Positions 34,620 to 43,832 of a stretch of 64,000 nt of DNA are shown here, piece after piece. The stretch covers positions 124,001-188,000 of the forward strand of contig JAFVTU010000009.1 of assembly GCA_017503075.1 (NCBI GenBank), given 5' to 3'. The notes under the pieces are model-generated. The model was not told the origin of the DNA. It saw only the letters and a program-made list of their open reading frames with translations, and did no database searches. The translations under genes and the position numbers were made by a program. The DNA is from Paludibacteraceae bacterium. GTDB taxonomy: Bacteria; Bacteroidota; Bacteroidia; Bacteroidales; Paludibacteraceae. Positions within the stretch are counted from its first letter, which is position 1, and each line of letters starts with the position of its first letter.

Positions 34620-36695
34620 TTATCCTACTTGGCTACCATTCTTTACAGGCGCAGTCACAGTAGTGACAACCAACTTGCCGTCCGCATCCACAGCCGACAG
34701 AATCATACCTTGCGACTCTTGTCCCATCATCTTGCGAGGTGGGAAGTTCGCAATATACAACACTTGTTTGCCTATCAACACCGATGGATCAGGGTAACTT
34801 TGTGCAATACCTGACAAGATTGTACGACCACCCATACCATCATCCAAACGGAATTGAAGCAGGCGGTCCGACTTCTTAACTGGCTGACAATCAAGCACTG
34901 TCGCTACACGAATATCCATTTTAGCAAACTCATCAATATTCGTATTCTCCTTTATCTCTACTGGCTTCCAACTCTTAAGCGCCTCTTGCTTCTCAGCTTC
35001 TTCATTAGCTGCCTTGATTGCTGCCAAGCGATCAAGTTGCGCTTGGATAGTAGCGTCCTCTATTTTCTCAAATAGCAGACTCACCTCGCCTAACTCTTGA
35101 CCCTCTTTCAGCAGGTTGATATTACCCAACTCCTCCCATTGGAGTTCTTCCATCGACAACATCTTGCGCAGTTTTGCCGAAGAGAATGGCAGGAATGGCT
35201 CAAAGGCAACGCTCAGGTTAGCAGCGATTTGCAATGCCAAATGCAGAATTGTCGCCGTGCGATCCATATCAGTTTTTGCCACCTTCCATGGCTCCGTGTC
35301 AGCCAAATACTTGTTACCAATACGAGCCAAGTTCATTGCCTCTTTTTGTGCGTCGCGGAAGCGGAAGTCATTGAGCAATTTCTCCACCTCTTCCTTCACG
35401 TTTTGGAACTCTGCTATAGTCGCTTGATCATACTCATTGAACGTACCTGCAGCAGGCACTTTGCCATCAAAATACTTCTTCGTAAGCACCAATGCGCGGT
35501 TTACAAAGTTGCCATAGATAGCTACCAACTCATTATTATTGCGCGCTTGGAAGTCTGCCCAAGTAAAGTCATTATCTTTTGTTTCGGGTGCATTGGCAGT
35601 CAGCACATAGCGCAACACATCTTGTTTATCAGGGAAATCTACCAGATATTCATTCAGCCAAACAGCCCAATTGCGAGAGGTCGAAATCTTATCACCTTCC
35701 AAGTTCAAGAACTCATTCGATGGTACGTTATCTGGCACAATATAGCTACCCTCTGCTTTCAACATGGTTGGGAACACAATGCAGTGGAACACGATATTAT
35801 CTTTACCAATAAAATGAATCAAACGAGTAGAAGGATCTTTCCACCATGTCTCCCAATTACCAAATTGCTCTGGTTGTGCATCGCAAAGTTCCTTAGTATT
35901 AGATATATAGCCGATTGGTGCATCAAACCACACATAGAGCACTTTTCCCTCTGCACCCTCTACTGGCACAGGGATACCCCAATCCAAATCACGAGTCACA
36001 GCACGTGGGCGAAGACCACCATCCAACCACGATTTGCATTGTCCATATACGTTTGGACGCCACTCTTTGTGCTCTTGCAAAATCCACTCCTCAAGCCATG
36101 CTTGGTATTGGTCTAGAGGCAAATACCAATGCTTGGTCTCTTTTTTAGTCAATGGGTTACCATTAATTGCATTATACGGATTGATGAGTTCATCTGGAGA
36201 TAGGGTCGCACCACATTTCTCACATTGATCACCATATGCTCCTGCTGCATGGCAACGAGGGCACTCACCGCGGATATTACGATCAGTCAAAAACTCTTGA
36301 GTCTCAGGGTCATAGAACTGCTCTGATGTCTGCTCTACAAACTTACCATCATCGTATAGTTTGCGGAAGAAATCTGACGCCAATTGATGATGAATCTTAC
36401 TCGTAGTGCGAGAATAAACATCAAAAGAAATACCAAATCCCTCAAAAGAATCCTTTATTATCTTGTGGTAGCGATCCACCACTTCTTGAGTAGTAATACC
36501 TTCTTTACGTGCGCGAATAGTCACGGGTACACCATGCTCATCACTACCACCTACGAAAAGCACATTTTCGCCTTTCAAACGAAGGTAGCGAACATAAATG
36601 TCTGCGGGTACATACACACCCGCCAGGTGTCCGATATGCACAGGACCATTGGCATATGGAAGGGCTGTTGTTACAAGTGTTCGTTGAAATGTCAT
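34620..36695 (-). CDS. metG: methionine-tRNA ligase
   Basis: 691 residues. Class I synthetase: HIGH in [10 protein letters not shown] near 17, zinc knuckle with CPRCHAAG and CEKCG near 144-163, KMSKS-like KISTSR near 340, and a C-terminal EMAPII/OB tRNA-binding domain (about 585-691, starting [13 protein letters not shown]). Length and architecture are normal for Bacteroidota. It is 8 nt downstream of cdaA in the operon. Confidence 0.97.
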   Translation of the reverse strand: MTFQRTLVTTALPYANGPVHIGHLAGVYVPADIYVRYLRLKGENVLFVGGSDEHGVPVTIRARKEGITTQEVVDRYHKIIKDSFEGFGISFDVYSRTTSKIHHQLASDFFRKLYDDGKFVEQTSEQFYDPETQEFLTDRNIRGECPRCHAAGAYGDQCEKCGATLSPDELINPYNAINGNPLTKKETKHWYLPLDQYQAWLEEWILQEHKEWRPNVYGQCKSWLDGGLRPRAVTRDLDWGIPVPVEGAEGKVLYVWFDAPIGYISNTKELCDAQPEQFGNWETWWKDPSTRLIHFIGKDNIVFHCIVFPTMLKAEGSYIVPDNVPSNEFLNLEGDKISTSRNWAVWLNEYLVDFPDKQDVLRYVLTANAPETKDNDFTWADFQARNNNELVAIYGNFVNRALVLTKKYFDGKVPAAGTFNEYDQATIAEFQNVKEEVEKLLNDFRFRDAQKEAMNLARIGNKYLADTEPWKVAKTDMDRTATILHLALQIAANLSVAFEPFLPFSSAKLRKMLSMEELQWEELGNINLLKEGQELGEVSLLFEKIEDATIQAQLDRLAAIKAANEEAEKQEALKSWKPVEIKENTNIDEFAKMDIRVATVLDCQPVKKSDRLLQFRLDDGMGGRTILSGIAQSYPDPSVLIGKQVLYIANFPPRKMMGQESQGMILSAVDADGKLVVTTVTAPVKNGSQVG

Positions 36696-36702
36696 ATTGT
36701 CT

Positions 36703-37521
36703 TTATTTTGTTATTTCTTCTTTATTTATCTTGTTGCCTGCCTTCTTTTCCTCTGGACTATCTATACCAAAGGCTAGGGTCAGCCATTTCTCTAATTCGC
36801 TCTGATTCACAGTCTGTATATGCTCGCCTTGAGCAATAGAAATTTTGCCTGTCTCTTCAGAAACTACTATCGCCAATGCGTCTGTTTTCTCTGCCAATCC
36901 CAATGCAGCACGGTGACGCAAGCCGTATCGTTTAGGCAAGTCACTACGTTTAGATACGGGCAGAATACACGCTGCTGCCCATATACGTCCATTACGCACT
37001 ATCAATGCGCCGTCATGCAGAGGAGTATTCTTAAAAAAGATATTCTCTATCAAGCGAGAGGAGAGTGCAGCATCCACCACCTCACCTGTATCCGCTACAG
37101 ACTTCAACTCCTGTTCTTTAGTAATGACAATCAGCGCGCCTGTCTTACTTGCCGACATATGCAAACAAGCTGTCATAATGGCATCTACTTGCTTTTGTGA
37201 TTTCTGCTTATGCTTAATCTTTGACCAACGATCCTTGATTTGTTCCATATTAAAGCGTGCACCAATTCGATAAAAAAATCCACGAATTTCTTCTTGAAAA
37301 ATCACAATCAATGCAATGGCTCCAACACTGATAAAACGGTCAAATAAGGCACTAGTTAGTTCTAGTCGAAAGACGTAACTAACCATCAACCATGTGAGGA
37401 TAAATATTAATATTCCCCAAAATAGATTACTAGCACCAGATCGACGTAGTATGCGATAGATAGCAAATAAGATGAACGCAACTAATAGTATATCAATAAT
37501 GTCTTTTATTCCAAGTAACAT
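36703..37521 (-). CDS. cdaA: diadenylate cyclase CdaA
   Basis: 272 residues. Three membrane helices (about 8-80) and a DAC (DisA_N) domain with the catalytic DGALIV near 166 and [10 protein letters not shown] near 198. It makes c-di-AMP, which controls potassium and osmotic balance. The start lies 3 nt after the folP stop, so the two are coupled; folP-cdaA adjacency is usual in Bacteroidales. Confidence 0.94.
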   Translation of the reverse strand: MLLGIKDIIDILLVAFILFAIYRILRRSGASNLFWGILIFILTWLMVSYVFRLELTSALFDRFISVGAIALIVIFQEEIRGFFYRIGARFNMEQIKDRWSKIKHKQKSQKQVDAIMTACLHMSASKTGALIVITKEQELKSVADTGEVVDAALSSRLIENIFFKNTPLHDGALIVRNGRIWAAACILPVSKRSDLPKRYGLRHRAALGLAEKTDALAIVVSEETGKISIAQGEHIQTVNQSELEKWLTLAFGIDSPEEKKAGNKINKEEITK

Positions 37522-37523
37522 AA

Positions 37524-38363
37524 TTATTGTATTTTATTATGTATCATTTTATTATAAACAGTTATGGCTTGTTTGGCAGCCGCTACGTCATGTACTCGCA
37601 ATATGTTGGCACCTCGTTCCAAAGCAATAGTATTAGCGGCGATAGTGGCTGGAAGTACCTCTTCCGGCGTTCCACCCAAAGGTTTGTATAACATAGATTT
37701 TCGAGATATTCCCACCAAAATAGGTACCTGCAAATTATTCAAAACATTTATCTCATTAAGGATAGAGTAATTTTGTTGTTCGGTCTTCCCAAAACCAAAT
37801 CCAGGGTCAATAATTACATCTGCAATCCCCATTTGGTGCAACAAGTCGAGACGATGTTGAAAAAAATCTAACAGTTGACACATCGTCGAGTCATAATCAG
37901 TTGTAGTGTGTTGGTGTAATATTGTTTGTGCATGGGTTAAAATGTAAGGAGTACGATGTGTTGCTATCACTTCCCACATTTTATCATCAGCATCACCTCC
38001 ATAAACATCATTGATTATATCTGCCCCCATTTGGATGGATTTGTTGGCAATTTCGGATCGAAATGTGTCAATGGATAAAATTGCATTTGGGAAATGTGTG
38101 CGAATGGCCTGTAATGCTGGATATAATCTAGCCCATTCTTCATCCATACTAACAGGTGTACTATTGGGTCGGGTAGAGCATGCTCCGAGATCAATTATAT
38201 CTGCTCCCTGGTTGAGTAGTTCTTCTACATGTTTAAGGAGAGAGAGTTTATTGATTTCCTTGCACGATGTGTAGAAACTATCAGGTGTAATATTGACTAT
38301 TGCCATTACCCGAGGCAGTGACAAATCTAACAAGTTATTATGTACCTTTATACTCAACTGCAT
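37524..38363 (-). CDS. folP: dihydropteroate synthase
   Basis: 279 residues. Condenses p-aminobenzoate with hydroxymethyl-dihydropterin pyrophosphate; the sulfonamide target. Motifs: NITPDSFY near 25, DLGACSTRPNS near 57, SIDTF near 95, NDVYGG near 117, DPGFGFGK near 190 and RVHDV near 259. First gene of the six-gene minus-strand operon. Confidence 0.96.
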   Translation of the reverse strand: MQLSIKVHNNLLDLSLPRVMAIVNITPDSFYTSCKEINKLSLLKHVEELLNQGADIIDLGACSTRPNSTPVSMDEEWARLYPALQAIRTHFPNAILSIDTFRSEIANKSIQMGADIINDVYGGDADDKMWEVIATHRTPYILTHAQTILHQHTTTDYDSTMCQLLDFFQHRLDLLHQMGIADVIIDPGFGFGKTEQQNYSILNEINVLNNLQVPILVGISRKSMLYKPLGGTPEEVLPATIAANTIALERGANILRVHDVAAAKQAITVYNKMIHNKIQ

Positions 38364-38371
38364 TTGAACTG

Positions 38372-38379
38372 CAAAGTTA
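38372..38379 (-). promoter_or_regulatory. candidate -7 box upstream of folP
   Basis: TAACTTTG on the minus strand, 9 nt from the folP ATG. A clear -33 TTG at the usual distance is not seen, so this is weaker than the others. Confidence 0.4.
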
Positions 38380-38504
38380 CAAAAAATCTATTGATTATAC
38401 GAATTTTTGTAGAAAAAGAGTGAAAATTCTAGCATTTTTTTTGAAAAATACTCTTTTTCGTTTTTTTTTTGTGTAAAAATTAGTGGGTTTCAGTTTTTTT
38501 TCGT

Positions 38505-38512
38505 AACTTTGC
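38505..38512 (+). promoter_or_regulatory. -7 box of the gldJ promoter
   Basis: TAACTTTG, followed by GCAGGCTGAAAA, which is also the initial transcribed sequence after the parE promoter. The expected TTG 20 nt upstream is replaced by TTAG. Confidence 0.6.
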
Positions 38513-38551
38513 AGGCTGAAAAATGTATTTATTAATAAACTTATAATAATT

Positions 38552-40030
38552 ATGAATTTCAAAACTATCGTATCAAAAGTTATTGTTGTACTTGTTGTGT
38601 TGACTTTGACGGCTTGCCAATCGTCTCGTAATTCAGACCTCAACACGAATATCTCTGCCTTTACTGGTTGGAAGCACTTTGATCCCAATACAGTGGATTT
38701 TGAGGCATATGAGGGTAATCTTTCTAATGCGCCAATAGGTATGTTGCCTATTAAAGGTGGTACTTTTACCCTTGGACAAATGGATGAGTATGTTACAGCT
38801 CCTCGCAATAACCAACAGCGTACATTGACGGTGAGCTCTTTCTTTATGGATAAGTATGAGGTGACGAATCTAGCGTGGAGGGAGTATCTGCACTGGAATT
38901 CCGTTGTGTTCGGTACACATAAAAAAGATTTAGTAGATGCTCTTCTTCCTGATACAACAGTTTGGCGTGATGAAATGGCATACAATGAACCATACGCTAG
39001 GTATTATTTTCGTCACCCGACATATAGTTTTTATCCTGTTGTTGGTGTGTCTTGGGAGCAAGCTTCCGCATATTGCCAATGGCGTACGGATCGTGTAAAC
39101 GAGCAAATTCTTGTGAAGAATGGTTATATTAAACCTATAAACTATCAAGATCTTCCTAATTTAGATTATGAGCAAATTAGGGACAATTTCATATTTAATA
39201 CGGAAAAATACTTAAATCTCCCTACCTATGATCCAGAAAAAGGGTCAAAGTCGCGTCTAGATCCTTATGATCAACCTCGTAAGTTGAATGATGCTGATGG
39301 TGTACTGCTTATTGGTTATCGTCTTCCATCAGAGGCTGAATGGGAATATGCTGCTTTTGCTCCTATTGCAGGTGAGGATGGTATGCCTAAAGAAGGAAAA
39401 ATTTATCCATGGTCTGGCTTTCAACCTCGTGATGTGAGTCCACAAAATAGAACTAAGTTACTTGCTAACTTTACTCGCGGTAAAGGTGATTTGGCAGGTG
39501 TAGCTAAAGGTAACAATACGGATGGTTATGTGTTGACAGCGCCAGTAGATGCATATGCGCCGAACGATTTTGGTCTATATAACATGGCTGGTAATGTCAA
39601 TGAATGGGTACTTGACGTTTATCGTGAAACAACTTATGAGGAAATGACTGAGTATAACCCATTCCGTGGAAATATATATTCTCGTCTTGACTTGGATGAA
39701 AATGGTTTGCCTCAAGTTGATGATTATGGTCGTTTGAAAATTACCTATGATCCAGAAGTGGATGATAAGCGTGATTTCCGTGATGGTGATGCATTTTCTT
39801 CGTTTGAGGTGGATTATCCTTTAACTGACAATAAAAAAGTTGACGAATTGAAAGACCCATCGGATATCTTGGTACCCCTTGTTAATAATGAAACACGCGT
39901 GTACAAGGGTGGTTCGTGGAACGATCGTATCTATTGGTTGAATCCAACGACTCGTCGTTATATGCAACAAAACCAATCTTCTAGCACAGTTGGTTTCCGT
40001 TGCGCAATGAGCATTTTGGGGCAAGATTAA
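38552..40030 (+). CDS. gldJ: GldJ-like lipoprotein (FGE-sulfatase fold), T9SS/gliding component
   Basis: 492 residues. A lipoprotein signal ends LTAC (Cys22). The rest is an FGE/SUMF1-type fold: GMLPIKGGTFTLGQ near 65, FFMDKYEVTNLAWREYLHW near 94, YNEPYARYYFRHP near 140, VGVSWEQASAYCQWRTDRVNE near 167, GYRLPSEAEWEYAA near 255, NVNEWVLD near 349 and KGGSWNDRIYW near 452. The AYNEP...YYFRHP and RTDRVNE stretches fit GldJ better than its paralogue GldK/PorK. GldJ stabilises type IX secretion components in the outer membrane. No porL/M/N genes follow; gcvH is 20 nt downstream. Confidence 0.78.
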   Translation: MNFKTIVSKVIVVLVVLTLTACQSSRNSDLNTNISAFTGWKHFDPNTVDFEAYEGNLSNAPIGMLPIKGGTFTLGQMDEYVTAPRNNQQRTLTVSSFFMDKYEVTNLAWREYLHWNSVVFGTHKKDLVDALLPDTTVWRDEMAYNEPYARYYFRHPTYSFYPVVGVSWEQASAYCQWRTDRVNEQILVKNGYIKPINYQDLPNLDYEQIRDNFIFNTEKYLNLPTYDPEKGSKSRLDPYDQPRKLNDADGVLLIGYRLPSEAEWEYAAFAPIAGEDGMPKEGKIYPWSGFQPRDVSPQNRTKLLANFTRGKGDLAGVAKGNNTDGYVLTAPVDAYAPNDFGLYNMAGNVNEWVLDVYRETTYEEMTEYNPFRGNIYSRLDLDENGLPQVDDYGRLKITYDPEVDDKRDFRDGDAFSSFEVDYPLTDNKKVDELKDPSDILVPLVNNETRVYKGGSWNDRIYWLNPTTRRYMQQNQSSSTVGFRCAMSILGQD

Positions 40031-40050
40031 TTAAATTATTATAAATAGCA

Positions 40051-40428
40051 ATGAATATTCCATCTAATCTGTACTACACGAAGGAACACGAGTGGATCCG
40101 TGTAGAAGGTAATGAGGCATTTGTCGGTATTACCGACTATGCTCAGTCTGAGCTTGGTGAGATTGTTTTCGTGGATATTAATACCGAAGGCGAAACATTA
40201 GCTCAAGGTGAAGTGTTTGGCTCTGTAGAAGCCGTAAAGACTGTTAGTGATCTGAACATGCCTGTTGAGGGTGAAGTTCTAGAGATTAATGATACGATTA
40301 ACGATCAGCCAGAATTGGTCAATAATGATCCTTACGGAGAAGGATGGATGATCAAAATCTCGGTGGTAAATCCTGATGATTTGAATAATCTTTTAGATGC
40401 TGCAGGATATCAAGCATTGATTGGTTAA
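40051..40428 (+). CDS. gcvH: glycine cleavage system H protein
   Basis: 125 residues. Carries the lipoyl arm that shuttles aminomethyl groups between P, T and L proteins. The lipoylated lysine is Lys63 in SVEAVKTVSDL. No other gcv genes are near. A strong terminator follows. Confidence 0.97.
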   Translation: MNIPSNLYYTKEHEWIRVEGNEAFVGITDYAQSELGEIVFVDINTEGETLAQGEVFGSVEAVKTVSDLNMPVEGEVLEINDTINDQPELVNNDPYGEGWMIKISVVNPDDLNNLLDAAGYQALIG

Positions 40429-40449
40429 CACGATTTGCAATATTCCATC

Positions 40450-40482
40450 AAAAACGGCTACTCAATTGGGTAGCCGTTTTTA
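40450..40482 (+). terminator. terminator after gcvH
   Basis: AAAACGGCTAC (40451-40461) pairs with GTAGCCGTTTT (40470-40480) and continues into T residues. It faces the end of the DUF4270 gene. Confidence 0.88.
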
Positions 40483-40523
40483 TTGTATGTGTCAATATGC
40501 GATTGTGTTTAGAAAAGTAGTGC

Positions 40524-41984
40524 TTAGCGAGTTCTATTAAAACTACAATATACCATTTCAATGTCCATTGGATTGGTGGAATTATTGGCAGAACGAATAC
40601 GCGTTGCAGATATGGTTTGCATCTGCTTGATGGAAGTAATAATGTTAGTAGATGAATTAGCTATTACGGAAACTGGTACTAACGCAAATCTTAATTCACT
40701 TACATTTTTCTTGTTGCGTAGTTGTTGAGTTAACATGGTGGATAAATTATATGTATAACTATACAATACATTATCCAAACTATCAACACTAGTGGTCAAT
40801 GTCGCTACAACAGCGCATGTATCTGATGGTAACTGGTTTGTAATAAAGAACGAATCCAGTTGATTCTCCTTTATCAGCATCATATGTGGCGCAGGTGTAT
40901 CCCAAGCATCTCTTGGACGGTCAGTACCTATTTCCGAATACAACACATCTATTGTTAGGTCAGCTTTGTTGACATATACGCTATATAGGGTAGAATCATT
41001 TCCTATTTGTTCTTCTATACGATCTAGAATTGAATCCATTCTTACCGTTAGTCTAGTGTATATGTTGGCAGGAGATACTATGTAATTTGTATCTTCTACT
41101 TGAGCGTATTGCTGCAAAATATTCTCTCGATCTGGATAGGTATAGCGATTCACTTGTCTTACTTCTTCATTCGCATAAAATGACTTTGTGTCATAGATAA
41201 TTGAATCTGTTGTGCTCGGACGCAACATAGTAAAATGATAAAACACGGTCATAACCATGTCTTTTACATACAACACATTACTACCTCCAAAATCGGTGCA
41301 TATATATAATCCCTTAAACTGCTTGTTAAATGCCTCTTGGGTTGAAAAATCCTTGATGGCAAAAAAACGCTTTGCGAAATCATCCGACAATTTAATACGA
41401 ATAGTTGGAGTATATTGCTCTGTCTCTGTAGAATATGAAGAGTCCATGGGTGCATTGGGAATCACAATCGAACTATAGGTGGTCGCGCATGTAGATTCGT
41501 CTAAACTACAGTAATCTGATAATTGCAAATTGCTAGGATAGCGCTCGTTTTCTAACAAACCTTGGCGGTCTATTTCATATACATTAATGCCAATCGGACT
41601 GCTACCGTCTCCGTACCATGTATTATAATATAGATTCAAGCAGACGGAATCTACCACAGGATTTAATTCTATGGTATCACCAGGGGCTACTGCGATTTTA
41701 CTGGGGTATTGAAATCCTTCAGGACACGCTAGTTGAGTCAAGATATCTGCCTTGATAGCACCAAAATGGGTCTCGCATTCTCCTAGAAGAAACGAATCTG
41801 GAGTCAAGGAAATGGCTGCGCACGAGTCCAATGCTGAGGTTACACCAAAAGTGTCTGCCTTCACTTGTATCCTATCTTCTTCAGACAAAATAGATTCGCC
41901 CGTGCTGTTCCTATCTCCAGTGCAGTTACTCAGGCAAAACAAACCAACTAATACTACTATCCCAAATACCCAATTATTCCTCAT
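40524..41984 (-). CDS. DUF4270 lipoprotein
   Basis: 486 residues. Lipoprotein signal with LSNC (Cys21). Matches DUF4270, a Bacteroidota surface-lipoprotein family usually located beside glycogen synthase and panC, as here. Function unknown. Beta-rich, with Cys residues in the first third. Its start overlaps the end of the glycogen synthase gene by 11 nt, so the pair is co-transcribed. Confidence 0.85.
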   Translation of the reverse strand: MRNNWVFGIVVLVGLFCLSNCTGDRNSTGESILSEEDRIQVKADTFGVTSALDSCAAISLTPDSFLLGECETHFGAIKADILTQLACPEGFQYPSKIAVAPGDTIELNPVVDSVCLNLYYNTWYGDGSSPIGINVYEIDRQGLLENERYPSNLQLSDYCSLDESTCATTYSSIVIPNAPMDSSYSTETEQYTPTIRIKLSDDFAKRFFAIKDFSTQEAFNKQFKGLYICTDFGGSNVLYVKDMVMTVFYHFTMLRPSTTDSIIYDTKSFYANEEVRQVNRYTYPDRENILQQYAQVEDTNYIVSPANIYTRLTVRMDSILDRIEEQIGNDSTLYSVYVNKADLTIDVLYSEIGTDRPRDAWDTPAPHMMLIKENQLDSFFITNQLPSDTCAVVATLTTSVDSLDNVLYSYTYNLSTMLTQQLRNKKNVSELRFALVPVSVIANSSTNIITSIKQMQTISATRIRSANNSTNPMDIEMVYCSFNRTR

Positions 41985-42798
41985 CCTTGTCCAATAAACC
42001 GTTATAGAAATTTAAGTATGCTTCTTTGTTCTCACCTGCGTATGCCATAATGGGTTTTCCGCTGTTTTGGGCGTAGTTCAGAAGGCGTTGATTCACATGC
42101 TCTGAAGCCAAAACTATCGCATCAGAATAATCAATCGCTAATCGCATAAGGTCCTCATAACCCACTGGCAAACCAGCTACACCGCGAATATCACTATTTA
42201 AAATACCACCGCCCAGAATTTTATTGCTAAATTTTGCACTAAATGGAGTGGTGTACTCATCATTGTCCAATGAAAGAATTAGCTTTGTCTTTTCAAAGAA
42301 AGGTGTATCTGCATACATCTTCTTGAGGAATAGTGGCGTCAGTGCGGACATCCATCCTGAACAATGAACTAAGGTTGGGGTCCAACGAAGTTTTTTGACA
42401 GTTTCCAATACGCCACGAGCAAAGAAAATACAACGCTCATCGTTGTCCTTGTACTCCTCACCATTGGCATCCACCAAACCCTTGCGACGGAAGAAATAAT
42501 CATCATTATCTATGAAGTAAATCTGAATTCGAGCAGATTGGATACTAGCTACCTTGATAAGCAACGGATGGTCTGTTTCAGAAATAATTAGGTTGATTCC
42601 TGATAGGCGAATTACTTCGTGCAATTGATTCCTGCGCTCATTGATATCACCGAACTTGGGCATAAATGTGCGAGTCTCATAGCCACTAGATTGAAACCAC
42701 TCAGGCAACTTCCTATTCAGCATACGAATAGGAGTCTCTTGATCTAAAAATGGATAGATCTGCTGTGAGACAAATAATATTCGATTGGGCTCTTTCAT
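41974..42798 (-). CDS. glycogen/starch synthase, N-terminal GT5 domain only
   Basis: 274 residues from the ATG at 42798 (MKEPNRILFVSQQIYPFL). It matches the starch synthase catalytic N-domain: NERRNQLHEVIRLSG near 51, VYFIDNDDYF-like IYFIDNDDYFFRR near 88, and HCSGWMSAL near 132. The C-terminal GT-B half is absent; the short form is the usual one at this locus in Bacteroides, so this is probably not a truncation. Substrate and activity of the short form are unclear. A longer frame up to 42915 would include the promoter and is rejected. Confidence 0.8.
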   Translation of the reverse strand: MKEPNRILFVSQQIYPFLDQETPIRMLNRKLPEWFQSSGYETRTFMPKFGDINERRNQLHEVIRLSGINLIISETDHPLLIKVASIQSARIQIYFIDNDDYFFRRKGLVDANGEEYKDNDERCIFFARGVLETVKKLRWTPTLVHCSGWMSALTPLFLKKMYADTPFFEKTKLILSLDNDEYTTPFSAKFSNKILGGGILNSDIRGVAGLPVGYEDLMRLAIDYSDAIVLASEHVNQRLLNYAQNSGKPIMAYAGENKEAYLNFYNGLLDKDEE

Positions 42799-42833
42799 TG
42801 GATATATTTTTATTAAGGTACAATTTCCCGCTA

Positions 42834-42841
42834 CAAAGGTA
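42834..42841 (-). promoter_or_regulatory. -7 box of the glycogen synthase/DUF4270 promoter
   Basis: TACCTTTG on the minus strand, 36 nt before the ATG. It is divergent to the panC promoter in a 156 nt gap. Confidence 0.65.
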
Positions 42842-42904
42842 CAAAAAAAAAATGATATTACATAATTTTTACGCAAAAAATTTTCTTTTTTCCTAGATTT
42901 GTTG

Positions 42905-42912
42905 TACCTTTG
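42905..42912 (+). promoter_or_regulatory. -7 box of the panC promoter
   Basis: TACCTTTG, 43 nt before the panC ATG. The -33 region is T-rich without a clear TTG. Confidence 0.65.
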
Positions 42913-42954
42913 CAAACTTTTTTACAAGATTATATTTAATTTCTTTTAACATAT

Positions 42955-43809
42955 ATGCAAGTTTTAACTACACAAAAGGAAATCGTTCGTCAGATAGAAG
43001 CGTGCATACGCCAAAACAAAACAATAGGTCTGGTTCCTACTATGGGAGCGCTTCATCAAGGGCATGCTGCTTTGGTGCGGCGAGCTGTTGCTGAGAATGA
43101 TGTCTGCGTAGTCAGCGTTTTTGTCAATCCTACGCAGTTTAACAATCCAGAGGATTTGCTCAAATATCCCCGAACGCTTGATAAGGATGTTGCGCTCCTT
43201 AGCGAATTAGGCGTTCACTTTGTTTTCGCACCTACTGCAGAAGAGGTGTACTCTGCCGAAGAGATTAAAACTGCATTTTCGTTCGATTTCAACGGACTTG
43301 ATCAAGTTATGGAGGGGAAAATGCGTCCCGGACATTTCAACGGAGTCGTGCAAATCGTGAGTAAATTATTCGAGTTAGTGCATCCTACTCGTGCTTATTT
43401 TGGCGAGAAGGATTTCCAGCAATTGGCAATTATCCATCATATGGTGGAGCGTTCATCGCTCAAAGATAGTTTTGGATATCTCCAAATCATGGATTGCCCT
43501 ATTGTTCGCGAGGAGAGTGGATTGGCGCTCAGTAGTCGCAACCAACGCTTATCCGAAGAGGAGAAGAAAACGGCTGTAAACATTTCACAAACACTTTTTT
43601 CTTCGTTGGAATGGGCAAAAACCGCTTCAGTTGCTCAAGTGCAACAACGTGTCATTGACACCATCAATGCTATTGACGGATTAGAAGTGGAATATTACGA
43701 GATTGTGGATAAAACCACCCTTCAACCTACCAGTACCTTTGATAATGCTATTGGTTGTATCACCGTCTATTGCGGTCCAGTACGCCTGATTGACAATATT
43801 CAATACTGA
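42955..43809 (+). CDS. panC: pantothenate synthetase
   Basis: 284 residues. Joins pantoate and beta-alanine using ATP. Motifs: PTMGALHQGHAALV near 25 (HIGH-like), FVNPTQFN near 56, RPGHFNGV near 124, YFGEKDFQQL near 145 and LSSRNQRLS near 184. In many Bacteroidales panD follows; here pdxB follows instead. The stop codon lies at the edge of a TAGTTAGTGAT repeat. Confidence 0.97.
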   Translation: MQVLTTQKEIVRQIEACIRQNKTIGLVPTMGALHQGHAALVRRAVAENDVCVVSVFVNPTQFNNPEDLLKYPRTLDKDVALLSELGVHFVFAPTAEEVYSAEEIKTAFSFDFNGLDQVMEGKMRPGHFNGVVQIVSKLFELVHPTRAYFGEKDFQQLAIIHHMVERSSLKDSFGYLQIMDCPIVREESGLALSSRNQRLSEEEKKTAVNISQTLFSSLEWAKTASVAQVQQRVIDTINAIDGLEVEYYEIVDKTTLQPTSTFDNAIGCITVYCGPVRLIDNIQY

Positions 43810-43832
43810 TAGTTAGTGATTAGTTAGTGATT
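43810..43832 (+). repeat. TAGTTAGTGAT duplication supplying the pdxB start codon
   Basis: The 23 nt repeat directly follows the panC stop. The GTG start codon of pdxB and its second codon ATT lie inside it. It is the inverse complement of the duplication at 23685-23707. Confidence 0.8.

Noticed and set aside
35097-36116. 339-codon plus-strand frame
   Set aside because: Antisense of metG, with no family resemblance.
38395-38985. 196-codon minus-strand frame
   Set aside because: It crosses the gldJ promoter and runs antisense to the gldJ signal peptide region.
41974-42798. Truncated pseudogene of glycogen synthase
   Set aside because: The short GT5-only form is the normal form at this locus in Bacteroidales as far as I know, and the frame is intact.
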